This document shows, in pieces, positions 1-7,587 of a stretch of 64,000 nucleotides of DNA. The stretch is taken from the NCBI GenBank assembly GCA_020860605.1, contig JAJBTZ010000090.1:62001-126000 (forward strand). Reading direction: 5' to 3'. Made by a program: the position numbers and the translations under genes. The first letter of the stretch is position 1, and every line of letters begins with the position of its first letter. This DNA is from Ruminococcus sp. GTDB lineage: Bacteria > Bacillota > Clostridia > Oscillospirales > Ruminococcaceae. The notes under the pieces are model-generated. The model was given only the letters and a program-made list of their open reading frames with translations. It had not been told where the DNA came from and made no database searches.

Positions 1-968
1 CCGATGAATCTGAGGGTGCGGTAGTTGCCAATCAGCCTCGATATAATTCTGTCGTCATACCTTTCGGACAATTCGTTGATCGACAGGTTAGAAGAAACTA
101 TAGTCGGCTTTCCCATATTGCATCTTGAATTGATGAGGTTATAGATAGTGGCAGAATTGAAGGAAGACTTGAATTCGCAGCCGAGGTCGTCAAGAATCAG
201 AAGCTCAGCGTTGAGAAGAAGCTCCAGTGTGTCTCCTTCTGCCCTTCCAAAATGCTCGCTTTCTATGTACCTGAGATAATTCTGAATCGAGTCAAAAGCT
301 ACATTCACGCCTTTACTGATGAGCTCATTTGCAATACACGAAGACAAAAACGTCTTTCCAAGCCCTGTTTTTCCAAGCATAAAGAGGCTCTGCGACCCAT
401 CAGAGAATCCGTTTGCGTAGCCAATACAGAAGTTAAGAATTTCTGCCATTCTGTCTCGGCAGCTATATGTTGTCCCGTTAATCTGATATGTTTCAGGATA
501 GAAGCTGAGATCGAATTCTGAAAAGCTGTGAAGTTTGATTTTGCACTGCTCGTTGAGCTTCGAAATTGTGAACGAGGTCATGAGCTCTTCAGCACACTTA
601 CAGCGGTTTCCAAGATGGATTCCAGTGTCCCCACAAATTGGACAGGTATACTTGACTGTAAGATAGTCGTCAGGATATCCGAAAGCTATGAGAGCGTTCT
701 TAAGCTTCTCCTGATTCTCCAGGTTCTCGTTTTTGATTTTCTCGACTGCTTCAGAGACGTTGACAAGTGGCTTGCCATCCTTATCTTTTGAGAAGATGAC
801 TTTTGCAAGCTTTGAAGAGGTCTTGGATATATCAACGAATATCCCGTAAATTTCAGGATGCTTCTTTTTGATATTCGCAACGTGAGCATCATAGGTACTC
901 AAGGCGTCCTGGCGTCTTGATTCGATGACTGAATAGGCGGCGTTTACCGCTTCCTGACTGTATTTCAT
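1..968 (-). CDS. DnaI/DnaC-type helicase loader ATPase (C-terminus cut by window edge)
   Basis: AAA+ ATPase that probably loads the replicative helicase during replication initiation or restart. 322 residues are visible on the minus strand, and the reading frame runs off the left edge close to the expected C-terminus. An N-terminal helical region is followed by a zinc-ribbon-like stretch near residues 105-130 (YTCPICGDTG, then NRCKC). A Walker A motif (GKTGLGKT) lies near residue 200 and a Walker B (LLILDDLG) near 260. The last visible residues (GNYRTLRFIG) look like the sensor-2 part of the family. The ATG at 968 follows a GGAGG site. It is 14 bases downstream of dnaD, so the two are probably co-transcribed. 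IstB-like transposase helpers share this fold, but the dnaD partner and zinc ribbon favour a chromosomal loader. Confidence 0.88.
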   Translation of the reverse strand, partial: MKYSQEAVNAAYSVIESRRQDALSTYDAHVANIKKKHPEIYGIFVDISKTSSKLAKVIFSKDKDGKPLVNVSEAVEKIKNENLENQEKLKNALIAFGYPDDYLTVKYTCPICGDTGIHLGNRCKCAEELMTSFTISKLNEQCKIKLHSFSEFDLSFYPETYQINGTTYSCRDRMAEILNFCIGYANGFSDGSQSLFMLGKTGLGKTFLSSCIANELISKGVNVAFDSIQNYLRYIESEHFGRAEGDTLELLLNAELLILDDLGCEFKSSFNSATIYNLINSRCNMGKPTIVSSNLSINELSERYDDRIISRLIGNYRTLRFI

Positions 969-982
969 TATGGTAACCTCCG

Positions 983-1960
983 CTATTTATTCGAATGTGA
1001 CTGGGAAAGAGTGAAGCTGTCGAACTCATTCAGATCAAATGAGCTGTTATTTTGCTTTCTTTCGTTCTGAGCTGCTGATTTAGTTCTGTTTGCCTCGTCA
1101 GCCTCAAGCATTTCACGGGTGAAGATTCTCTTTTCAGACCACGACTGCAAAATCTTGTTTATGTAAGGGAAGGAGAGCTTGTTTGTCTGGTTAACACAGC
1201 GCTCTCTCGCTTCTCCGATCATCTCAACGCTGAAGCCCATCTCCTGCCAGGAGGAGATATACTGCGATTGCTTTGCGGTAGGCTTTGTCTCGAGAAACAG
1301 CGCTCGTCTGACTTCGTTTTCGAAAGTGTTGTATTCGGTTCTCCGCTTGATTTCAGCATCAATCTCGAAGAACCCTGTAATTCCGTTCTGGAACAGCTCG
1401 GCAGCGAAATTTTCAACCGCCTTTGCAGATGTTCTCCCACAGTCACGGCAGTATTCTAAAATCAGTATGATCGACTGAGTATCAAACCCGTAGTAATCTC
1501 GGAGATTTATCAGGAGCTCCTGCTCAGCATGTTTAAGAAGCCTTCCGATGGTTCTCTCAGCTTCCGAGAAAAGCTCTTTTACAGATTCGTCAGTATCGAT
1601 CATCTCAGCAATGCTTTTCGGAGTGTAATTCAGGCGGACTTTCACATTAGTGGCAGGGGCTGGGGAAGCTTCAGGAGCTTTCATCTCCACAGCCTGCACA
1701 GTTTTCACACTGTCAGATTCAATGACGCCCATCTCTTTCCAAAAGGCGACTGCATCGTCGAAATTGCTTTCTCTGATTCCGAGCTTCTTGCAGACTTCAA
1801 ATTTATCTATCTCGTCCGATTCATCACACATAAGATACAGTATCAACTTCAGCGCCGATTCATCCGCAAGCCTTATGTAGTCATCCACGAGTGCACACGG
1901 CACGGAAAAGAACCGCTTCCATTTAGAATTATTCAGTTTTAAGGATACCTTTTCCGCCAT
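983..1960 (-). CDS. DnaD-domain primosome protein
   Basis: Replication-restart protein of the DnaD/DnaB family, which remodels DNA and helps recruit the helicase loader. 325 residues. The N-terminal ~85 residues look like a winged-helix domain. Two DnaB_2-type helical domains follow, roughly residues 130-205 and 210-285. The second carries the family's YxxxILxxW signature (YINKILQSW), while the first lacks a clear copy. The C-terminal tail is polar and low in complexity. It is the first gene of a two-gene minus-strand operon with the loader. A GAGGCG ribosome-binding site precedes the ATG, and a good vegetative promoter lies at 1996-2024. Confidence 0.85.
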   Translation of the reverse strand: MAEKVSLKLNNSKWKRFFSVPCALVDDYIRLADESALKLILYLMCDESDEIDKFEVCKKLGIRESNFDDAVAFWKEMGVIESDSVKTVQAVEMKAPEASPAPATNVKVRLNYTPKSIAEMIDTDESVKELFSEAERTIGRLLKHAEQELLINLRDYYGFDTQSIILILEYCRDCGRTSAKAVENFAAELFQNGITGFFEIDAEIKRRTEYNTFENEVRRALFLETKPTAKQSQYISSWQEMGFSVEMIGEARERCVNQTNKLSFPYINKILQSWSEKRIFTREMLEADEANRTKSAAQNERKQNNSSFDLNEFDSFTLSQSHSNK

Positions 1961-1995
1961 TATTACGCCTCATTCGACTTAAGATTGATAGAGAT

Positions 1996-2024
1996 ATTAT
2001 ATCACTCTTTCGGCTCGAAATCAA
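1996..2024 (-). promoter_or_regulatory. Sigma-A-like promoter of the dnaD operon
   Basis: On the minus strand, TTGATT and TATAAT are separated by exactly 17 bases, about 35 bases upstream of the dnaD start. It diverges from the xylanase promoter at 2103-2131. The remaining ~70 bases between the two promoters show nothing else I can name. Confidence 0.65.
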
Positions 2025-2102
2025 CCACGACAAGAGTATAATTTCTCAAGCGTTGATATTTGTTATTCTATAGCCAAAAATATAACGATAATGAGATAAC
2101 AA

Positions 2103-2131
2103 TTTACTTTCGCTTGCGGATATGTTAAAAT
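2103..2131 (+). promoter_or_regulatory. Sigma-A-like promoter of the xylanase pair
   Basis: TTTACT, 17 bases, TAAAAT, followed by a GAAAGGACG ribosome-binding site before the ATG at 2164. The -10 box matches consensus at five of six positions and the -35 box at four of six. Confidence 0.5.
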
Positions 2132-2163
2132 AAACATAAGTCATCTGAAAGGACGAGTTTATT

Positions 2164-4020
2164 ATGAAGATTTACAATCGTGTTGTGGCGTTGCTCACAG
2201 CCTTCGTTTTGACTGCTACGATGTTTGCGGGATGTGCAAACACAGCAAGTAACGACTCTGTCACAGAACCGTCAACTGCTACATCTGACGCCGAAGTTAT
2301 TGAAGAGGTTACTGAGGTAACGACCACTGAAGAGGTTACAACCACCACGGAAGCTACTACCGCTGAAGTGACAACGACAACTGAGGCTACAACTGCACCT
2401 GCCACTACTGCAACCACCGCAACAGTTGCTACTACAGAGGAGACTACTGCAGCGTACACTATTGAAGATATAAGTGCTGTGATGTATGCAAAAGCTTCTG
2501 TAAATGTCCGTTCTGGTCCTTCAACTGACTATGACAGAATCGGTCATCTTGACGAAGGCAAAGAGGTAACCGTTACTGGCGTTGCCTCTACCGGGTGGTA
2601 TCGTATTAGTTTTGAAGGCGGAGAAGGCTTTGTCAGCAACAACTATCTCGTTAGCGATAAGCCTGCTACAACGACAACTACTACCACCGCCACAACTACA
2701 GCTGTAACCACAGCAGCTACTACTGCTGCCACGACAGCAGCGACCACAGCTGCCACCGAAGCCTCGACCTCCAGCGACGACATCCGCGACGATGCCCTCT
2801 ACACCCCCAACTACTCCGGCACCACCACCTCCGGCACCGTCACCATATCTGCTGCTACTGAATATCAGACCATTATTGGGTTTGGAGGCATGAATTATCC
2901 GACCTGGGGTGTTGAACTTAATGCAAGCGAGCGTGAAACTGTATTTGGAAATGATGAAGACGAGCTTGGGTTTACGATACTGAGAATACATATTGATGGC
3001 GACAAAAATAACTGGTCAAAAGAAGTTGCTACAGCGAAATATGCTTATGACAGCGGAGCCCTTGTGGTAGCATCTGTCTGGACTGCTCCTGAAAGCATGA
3101 TGGAAACATTTACAAACTCTTCTGGAGAGGAGGCTATCAGGCTCAAACATTCCTCATATGCGGAATATGCGGAGTATCTCAATGATTTTGTAGAGTATAT
3201 GTCAAGCAAAGGCGTTGAGATTTATGCGTTATCGTTTTCTAATGAGCCTGATTGGGCAGAAGGGTGGCTTGCATGGACGACGGACGAAATAATTGACTTT
3301 ATAGTCAACTACTCCGATGTGATTGATTGCAAGTTGATGACTCCTGAAACTTATCAGTACAACAAGAGCATGTACAATGCTATTCTTAATAATTCAGCTG
3401 CTCTCAGTAGAATAGATATTTTTGCAACTCATCTCTACGGAACTGCGCTGTCAAATTATGAATATTCGCTTTTTGAAAGCAAAGGAACAGGTAAAGAGCT
3501 TTGGATGACTGAAATTATTGAGCCTTCAGGAACTGGTGGTAATCAGTATGACGCCAACGATTGGGATTATGCTATAGGTGTTGCTGAGAGTGTACATAAT
3601 TCGCTGGTGAAGGGCAATTTCCAAGCTTATCTCTGGTGGTACATAAAGAGATTCTATGGACCGTTAGGCGAGGATGGCGAGATAACCAAACGTGGCTACT
3701 GCATGGCTCAATATTCAAAGTTTGTCCGCCCTGGATATGTGAGGGTTGCAGCCACTGAATCCTCTGCTACTGGGGTGAGCGTTTCGGCTTATAAGGATGA
3801 CGGGAAGTTGGTTATTGTCGTCATCAATAATTCAAGTAAGAAGTATGCCCAGACGTTCAATATAAATGGCCTTGACTTTGATATAGGCTATATCGAGGCG
3901 TACACGACGGATGAAAACGTAAGCCTCGAGAGGACAGGGAACATCTCTTATGATGGCAATAGCTTCGGTTATGTACTTGAAAAATACAGCGTTACGACAT
4001 TTGTGATTTCAGAATACTGA
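2164..4020 (+). CDS. Lipid-anchored GH30_8 glucuronoxylanase with SH3b domain
   Basis: Extracellular endo-xylanase predicted to cut glucuronoxylan next to glucuronosyl side chains. 618 residues. A lipoprotein signal has its lipobox Cys at 24 (FAGC). Then come a Thr/Ala/Glu-rich linker (~32-97), a bacterial SH3 domain (~103-165, with NVRSGPSTDYD), a second Thr/Ala linker (~168-205) and a GH30 TIM barrel plus beta-sandwich (~222-618). The expected acid/base Glu is E361 (SFSNEPDW) and the nucleophile is E450 (LWMTEI). R496 and Y498 (YIKRFYGP) lie where GH30_8 enzymes hold the glucuronate. The end of the barrel (GYCMAQYSKFVRPGYVR) is typical of XynC. It is followed after 18 bases by a paralogue. 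Codon use shifts abruptly at about 2765-2850. Confidence 0.9.
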   Translation: MKIYNRVVALLTAFVLTATMFAGCANTASNDSVTEPSTATSDAEVIEEVTEVTTTEEVTTTTEATTAEVTTTTEATTAPATTATTATVATTEETTAAYTIEDISAVMYAKASVNVRSGPSTDYDRIGHLDEGKEVTVTGVASTGWYRISFEGGEGFVSNNYLVSDKPATTTTTTTATTTAVTTAATTAATTAATTAATEASTSSDDIRDDALYTPNYSGTTTSGTVTISAATEYQTIIGFGGMNYPTWGVELNASERETVFGNDEDELGFTILRIHIDGDKNNWSKEVATAKYAYDSGALVVASVWTAPESMMETFTNSSGEEAIRLKHSSYAEYAEYLNDFVEYMSSKGVEIYALSFSNEPDWAEGWLAWTTDEIIDFIVNYSDVIDCKLMTPETYQYNKSMYNAILNNSAALSRIDIFATHLYGTALSNYEYSLFESKGTGKELWMTEIIEPSGTGGNQYDANDWDYAIGVAESVHNSLVKGNFQAYLWWYIKRFYGPLGEDGEITKRGYCMAQYSKFVRPGYVRVAATESSATGVSVSAYKDDGKLVIVVINNSSKKYAQTFNINGLDFDIGYIEAYTTDENVSLERTGNISYDGNSFGYVLEKYSVTTFVISEY

Positions 4021-4026
4021 TTTACC

Positions 4027-4032
4027 TGGAGG
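4027..4032 (+). promoter_or_regulatory. Ribosome-binding site that decides the start of the second xylanase
   Basis: TGGAGG ends directly against an ATG at 4033, which leaves no spacer. It lies six bases before a second in-frame ATG at 4039. The 4039 start therefore fits initiation and gives a clean lipoprotein signal (MKQFLKRALCL). Confidence 0.7.
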
Positions 4033-4038
4033 ATGATT

Positions 4039-5367
4039 ATGAAACAATTTCTTAAAAGGGCTTTGTGCCTGACTCTTGCAGCGTTGATGCTCCTGTCGAT
4101 GGTTTCCTGCGGGAGCCAAGAGGAAGGGGAGATAAAGATCCGCGATGACGAGCTCTTCACGCCAGATTACTCTGACACTGTCGAATCTGAAACTATCGAA
4201 GTAACTGCCAGCACTGAATACCAGACGATAATCGGCTTTGGCGGAACGAGCTTCCCTGTGTGGATAGGCGACCTGACTGAAGAAGAACGCCAGACTGCCT
4301 TTGGCAATGGCGAGGATGAACTTGGCTTCACAATTCTCAGGCTTCACATTGACCCTGACAGCGACAGATGGGCAGATGATCTCGATACGGCAAAGGCTGC
4401 TCAGGATGCAGGCGCAATAATAATTGCTTCTCCCTGGACTGCTCCCGACGATATGATGGAGACTTACGAAAAAGCTGGTGAGGACAGCCCACTCAGAATC
4501 AAGCATGACAAGTATGCCGAGTATGCTGAGCATCTCAATGATTATGTCACCTATATGAAGGATAATGGCATAGGGATTTATGCTATCTCCTTCCAGAACG
4601 AACCTGACTTATCGAATTCCGGCTGGGTTTCCTGGACGACTGAGGAGATTATGGATTTCATTCTGAATTACTCGGATGTGATTGACTGCAAGCTGATGAC
4701 TCCTGAGTCGTATAACTACGATAAAGAGTATTACGACGCAATTCTCAATGACGAAGAAGCTCTTGAGAAGATAGATATATTCGCAACACACCTCTATGGC
4801 ACCAAGGTTTCTGATTTCAGCTATGATCTGTTTGAGGAACTTGGTGAAGGTAAAGAACTCTGGGTCACCGAGATGATTTATCCAAACTCTACTTCAATTG
4901 CCGATATGTGGCCAGAGGCTCTTGAAACTGCAGAGCATATTTCGGACGCTTTGACCGAGGGCAACTTCCAGGCTTATGTCTGGTGGTACATCCGCAGATA
5001 CTATGGTCCTATTGACGAAGAGGGAGACATAACCAAGCGAGGCTACTGCATGGCTCAGTTCTCGAAATATGTCCGTCCGGGATATGTAAGAATTGATGCA
5101 ACCGAAGAACCTGCCGAAGGCGTAAGCGTTTCTGCCTTCAAGACTGATGACGAGGTGGTTATAGTCGTTATCAACAATTCCGAAAACGACTACGAGCAGC
5201 ACTTCAGCCTCAGCGACTTAGGCTTCGACATTGGCTATATCGAGGCATACACAACAAGCAAGACCCAGAGCCTTGAAAGAACTGGCAACATTTCCTACAC
5301 AGAAAACACCTTCGGATATGTCATGAGTTCCTACAGCATTACAACTTTTGTGATATCTCAGAGCTAA
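4039..5367 (+). CDS. Lipid-anchored GH30_8 glucuronoxylanase, short form
   Basis: Second extracellular GH30 subfamily 8 xylanase, a clear tandem paralogue of the gene just upstream. 442 residues from the ATG at 4039. The signal peptide ends in a lipobox (SMVSC, Cys ~24). The catalytic domain then begins almost at once, without the SH3 domain or Thr-rich linkers of its neighbour. The acid/base Glu is E188 (SFQNEPDL) and the nucleophile is E278 (LWVTEM). YIRRYYGP retains the Arg and Tyr that bind the glucuronate side chain in the family. Both paralogues share a start-of-domain signature (IRDD-LxTPxYS) and end in TTFVIS. They are probably one transcript. The missing linker suggests this copy works closer to the membrane than the first. 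Confidence 0.9.
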   Translation: MKQFLKRALCLTLAALMLLSMVSCGSQEEGEIKIRDDELFTPDYSDTVESETIEVTASTEYQTIIGFGGTSFPVWIGDLTEEERQTAFGNGEDELGFTILRLHIDPDSDRWADDLDTAKAAQDAGAIIIASPWTAPDDMMETYEKAGEDSPLRIKHDKYAEYAEHLNDYVTYMKDNGIGIYAISFQNEPDLSNSGWVSWTTEEIMDFILNYSDVIDCKLMTPESYNYDKEYYDAILNDEEALEKIDIFATHLYGTKVSDFSYDLFEELGEGKELWVTEMIYPNSTSIADMWPEALETAEHISDALTEGNFQAYVWWYIRRYYGPIDEEGDITKRGYCMAQFSKYVRPGYVRIDATEEPAEGVSVSAFKTDDEVVIVVINNSENDYEQHFSLSDLGFDIGYIEAYTTSKTQSLERTGNISYTENTFGYVMSSYSITTFVISQS

Positions 5368-5385
5368 ATTTTTCTCGAATAATGA

Positions 5386-5414
5386 TTGACCTTCCGCTCA
5401 GAATGTGCTATTAT
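5386..5414 (+). promoter_or_regulatory. Strong sigma-A promoter of galE
   Basis: TTGACC, 17 bases, TATTAT, with an AGGGAGG ribosome-binding site at 5432-5438 before the ATG at 5449. The promoter separates galE from the xylanase genes; I saw no clear terminator between them. Confidence 0.75.
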
Positions 5415-5448
5415 ATAAGCACAAAAAGAGTAGGGAGGTCTATTTTCT

Positions 5449-6480
5449 ATGTCGATTTTAGTATCAGGAGGAGCTGGATATATTGGCTCACACACCGTTT
5501 TGACCTTACTTGAGAAGGGTTATGACGTTGTTGTATTCGATAATCTCGCAAATTCAAGCGAGGAATCCCTGAAGAGAGTAGAAAAGTTAACTGGCAAGTC
5601 GGTTAAATTCTATAAAGCGGATATGCTCGACCGCTCAGCGATGGATAAAATTTTGGATGAGAACCCGGATATCACAGCACTTATTCACTTTGCCGGACTC
5701 AAGGCAGTTGGGGAGTCTGTTGAAAAACCGCTTGAGTATTATAAGAACAATATTGGAGGAACACTCACACTTCTTGAGTCAATGAAGGTTCACGGAGTCA
5801 AGAATATCATCTTCAGCTCTTCAGCCACTGTCTATGGCGTGCCTGAAAGGGTTCCGATAACTGAGGATTGCCCGAAGGGCTCCTGCACCAACCCTTATGG
5901 CTGGACAAAGAGCATGATCGAGCAGATTCTTACCGACGTTCATACAGCTGACAATGAGTGGAACGTCGTTTTACTTAGATATTTCAACCCGATCGGTGCT
6001 CATCCTTCAGGACTCATTGGCGAGGATCCTCAGGGCATCCCGAACAATCTCGTTCCTTATATCGCTCAGGTAGCTGTCGGAAGAAGAGAGCATCTCAACG
6101 TCTGGGGAAATGATTACAAGACCCATGATGGCACTGGCGTCAGAGACTATATCCATGTTTGTGACCTTGCTGATGGCCATGTTAAGGCTCTTGAAAAGAT
6201 AGACGAATCCAAGAACGGCGGAGTTTATATCTATAATCTCGGCACTGGAATCGGCTATTCAGTTCTGGATGTTGTCAAGGCTTACGAAAAGGCTTGTGGC
6301 AAGGAAATTCCATACGTCATCGGACCGAGACGTGCCGGAGACCTTGATGAGAACTATTCTGATCCAACACTTGCCGAGAAGGAGCTCCACTGGAAGGCTG
6401 TATATGGCATAGATGACATGTGCCGTGACTCCTGGAACTGGCAGAGCCATAACCCTTATGGCTATAAAGGGGCAGAATAA
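5449..6480 (+). CDS. galE: UDP-glucose 4-epimerase
   Basis: Interconverts UDP-glucose and UDP-galactose using tightly bound NAD, feeding the Leloir pathway and polysaccharide precursors in the cytoplasm. 343 residues, normal for the family. The Rossmann motif GGAGYIGSH is at residues 7-15. The catalytic Ser is in SSSATVYG, and the YxxxK pair is Y150 and K154 (YGWTK). Other family motifs include [13 protein letters not shown] and [17 protein letters not shown]. It has its own strong promoter and appears monocistronic. Its position after two xylanases may link it to sugar metabolism, but GalE is also a housekeeping enzyme. Confidence 0.95.
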   Translation: MSILVSGGAGYIGSHTVLTLLEKGYDVVVFDNLANSSEESLKRVEKLTGKSVKFYKADMLDRSAMDKILDENPDITALIHFAGLKAVGESVEKPLEYYKNNIGGTLTLLESMKVHGVKNIIFSSSATVYGVPERVPITEDCPKGSCTNPYGWTKSMIEQILTDVHTADNEWNVVLLRYFNPIGAHPSGLIGEDPQGIPNNLVPYIAQVAVGRREHLNVWGNDYKTHDGTGVRDYIHVCDLADGHVKALEKIDESKNGGVYIYNLGTGIGYSVLDVVKAYEKACGKEIPYVIGPRRAGDLDENYSDPTLAEKELHWKAVYGIDDMCRDSWNWQSHNPYGYKGAE

Positions 6481-6486
6481 CTGAAA

Positions 6487-6528
6487 TTTCGTGAAATGGT
6501 TTCGGATTATCCGAATAAGTTCACGGAA
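6487..6528 (+). repeat. Nested inverted repeats downstream of galE
   Basis: An outer stem (TTTCGTGAA at 6487-6495 with TTCACGGAA at 6520-6528, one G-U pair) encloses an inner perfect stem (TTCGGA/TCCGAA, 6501-6515). No clean run of T follows directly. It may act as a 3' stabiliser or weak terminator for galE. Confidence 0.45.
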
Positions 6529-6644
6529 AAGTTACATTTTTGTATGCAATATTTTTGCAATTTTTACATAACGCCGATTTTTGGAGCTTTTTGATACAAA
6601 AAAGATTGTATAAATTGGCAATAGTAAATCCCGCGAAAATAATG

Positions 6645-6650
6645 TATAAT
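6645..6650 (+). promoter_or_regulatory. Perfect -10 box upstream of the small NPTTG protein
   Basis: TATAAT lies 44 bases before the start codon at 6695, but the sequence 17 bases upstream (TAGTAA) is a poor -35. A second TATAAA at 6609-6614 also lacks a well-spaced -35 partner. A promoter is likely here; its exact form is uncertain. Confidence 0.4.
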
Positions 6651-6694
6651 ATAACTACTAAGCGGTTTGCTTAATAAAAAGGAGGTTTTTCTTT

Positions 6695-6928
6695 ATGAAA
6701 AAAATTGTTGCACTTCTTCTCTCCCTCGTTATGGTTCTCTCCATGATGACCGTTGCTGCTTTCGCAGAGTCAGGCGAGACTGACAGCGAAGACGACACTG
6801 TTGAGACTGGTGAGACCACTGAGACCGAGCCTGAGACCACCGAGACCAATCCTACCACTGGTATCGCTCTTTGCGTTCTTCCTATGGTAGTTGCAGCTGC
6901 TGGTGTTGTTGCTTCCAAGAAGCACTAA
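6695..6928 (+). CDS. Very small sortase-type surface peptide precursor (NPTTG signal)
   Basis: 77-residue secreted protein of unknown function. A strong ribosome-binding site (GGAGG) precedes the ATG. Residues 1-24 are a classical signal peptide ending AFA. Residues 25-51 are almost entirely Glu, Asp, Thr, Ser and Gly. NPTTG at 52-56 is followed by a hydrophobic stretch and a basic tail (ASKKH), the layout of a cell-wall sorting signal of the NPxTG type. If a sortase cuts after the second Thr, only about 31 acidic, Thr-rich residues would remain on the surface. The gene stands alone, with an upstream -10 box and a strong terminator. Thr density suggests possible O-glycosylation, but nothing in the sequence proves it. 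Confidence 0.75.
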   Translation: MKKIVALLLSLVMVLSMMTVAAFAESGETDSEDDTVETGETTETEPETTETNPTTGIALCVLPMVVAAAGVVASKKH

Positions 6929-6950
6929 TCTTTAGCGAGAAGTCTGTAAC

Positions 6951-6981
6951 GAAAGCGCCCCGTTTGTTCGGGGCGTTTTCT
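6951..6981 (+). terminator. Rho-independent terminator of the small NPTTG gene
   Basis: CGCCCCG (6956-6962) pairs perfectly with CGGGGCG (6969-6975) around a TTTGTT loop. The stem is flanked by GAAAG and a TTTTC tail that extend it. Confidence 0.9.
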
Positions 6982-7032
6982 TGTCTTCACGCAATTTTTC
7001 CACGGCAATATACAGTAAATTGAGTCTTGTGA

Positions 7033-7047
7033 CTTGTATTTTACAAG
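7033..7047 (+). repeat. Palindrome overlapping the ylbF-family promoter
   Basis: CTTGTA, TTT, TACAAG is a perfect inverted repeat. It covers the -35 box (7034-7039) and the start of the spacer, where a repressor operator would be expected. No regulator is encoded beside it. Confidence 0.5.
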
Positions 7048-7062
7048 ACCTTGTGGTATAAT
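7034..7062 (+). promoter_or_regulatory. Sigma-A promoter with extended -10 for the ylbF-family gene and mutS
   Basis: TTGTAT, 17 bases, TATAAT. The -10 is preceded by TG plus one base (TGGTATAAT), an extended -10. It probably drives the ylbF-family gene, mutS, mutL and miaA, which lie close together. Confidence 0.75.
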
Positions 7063-7143
7063 ATCAAGGTGTGGTGTTTTCAGAATGATAATGCGACACA
7101 TTGAAAATTGAAATCATAGTATTAGATACAAGGAGAGCTAATA

Positions 7144-7548
7144 ATGGACGTTATCCAGATTACAAGAGAACTCGGCAAGGTAATTCAGGCTGACGAGAGA
7201 TATTCAAACTACGTAAGAGCTCGTGTTGCCAACGACAACGACAGTGAGCTTCAGGATATGATTCAGGAGTTCAATCACGGCAGAGCAGTCCTCAATAATG
7301 AGGTTTCGAAGCCGAACCGTGATGAAGCTAAGATAGAAGAGCTCAAAACCAGCGTAGGCGATCTCTACTCAAAGATTATGAAGAACGAGCACATGACCGC
7401 ATACAATGACGCTAAAAATGAAATGGACGAGCTCCTCAGGCAGGTTACGACGATTATCAACATGTCTGCTAACGGTGAAGATCCCGAAACCTGCGACATG
7501 AATTATGGCTGCACTGGAAACTGTGCTTCCTGCGGTGGTTGCCACTAA
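7144..7548 (+). CDS. YlbF/YmcA-family regulator with Cys-rich tail
   Basis: 134-residue helical protein of the YlbF/YmcA (Ric) family. In Bacillus subtilis these proteins form the RicAFT complex, which carries iron-sulfur clusters and affects RNase Y maturation of mRNA, sporulation and biofilm formation. Residues 1-112 are the alpha-helical family domain (MDVIQITRELGKVI at the start). The last 18 residues hold five cysteines (C117, C123, C127, C130, C133) in a small Gly-rich tail that could bind a metal or cluster. An AAGGAGAG site precedes the ATG. In Bacillus ymcA lies just upstream of cotE-mutS-mutL, so this is probably the ymcA-position gene; I cannot tell RicA from RicF by sequence alone. 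Confidence 0.8.
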   Translation: MDVIQITRELGKVIQADERYSNYVRARVANDNDSELQDMIQEFNHGRAVLNNEVSKPNRDEAKIEELKTSVGDLYSKIMKNEHMTAYNDAKNEMDELLRQVTTIINMSANGEDPETCDMNYGCTGNCASCGGCH

Positions 7549-7587
7549 GCTTACTGAGTAATAAAGTACGAGAAAGGATGAAGAAAT

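Noticed and set aside
252..791. Two plus-strand reading frames at the left end
   Set aside because: They are antisense to the DnaI/DnaC-type gene, which has Walker motifs and a zinc ribbon; the plus-strand frames show no domain and no ribosome-binding site.
2260..2450. Repetitive ACT/ACA/GCT codons as a CRISPR or microsatellite
   Set aside because: The repetition follows codon boundaries of a Thr/Ala/Glu linker, with no fixed repeat length or spacers.
2172..2459. Val/Ala/Ser-rich minus-strand frame
   Set aside because: It is the antisense of the Thr-rich linker codons of the first xylanase (ACN read as Val/Ser), with no signal for translation.
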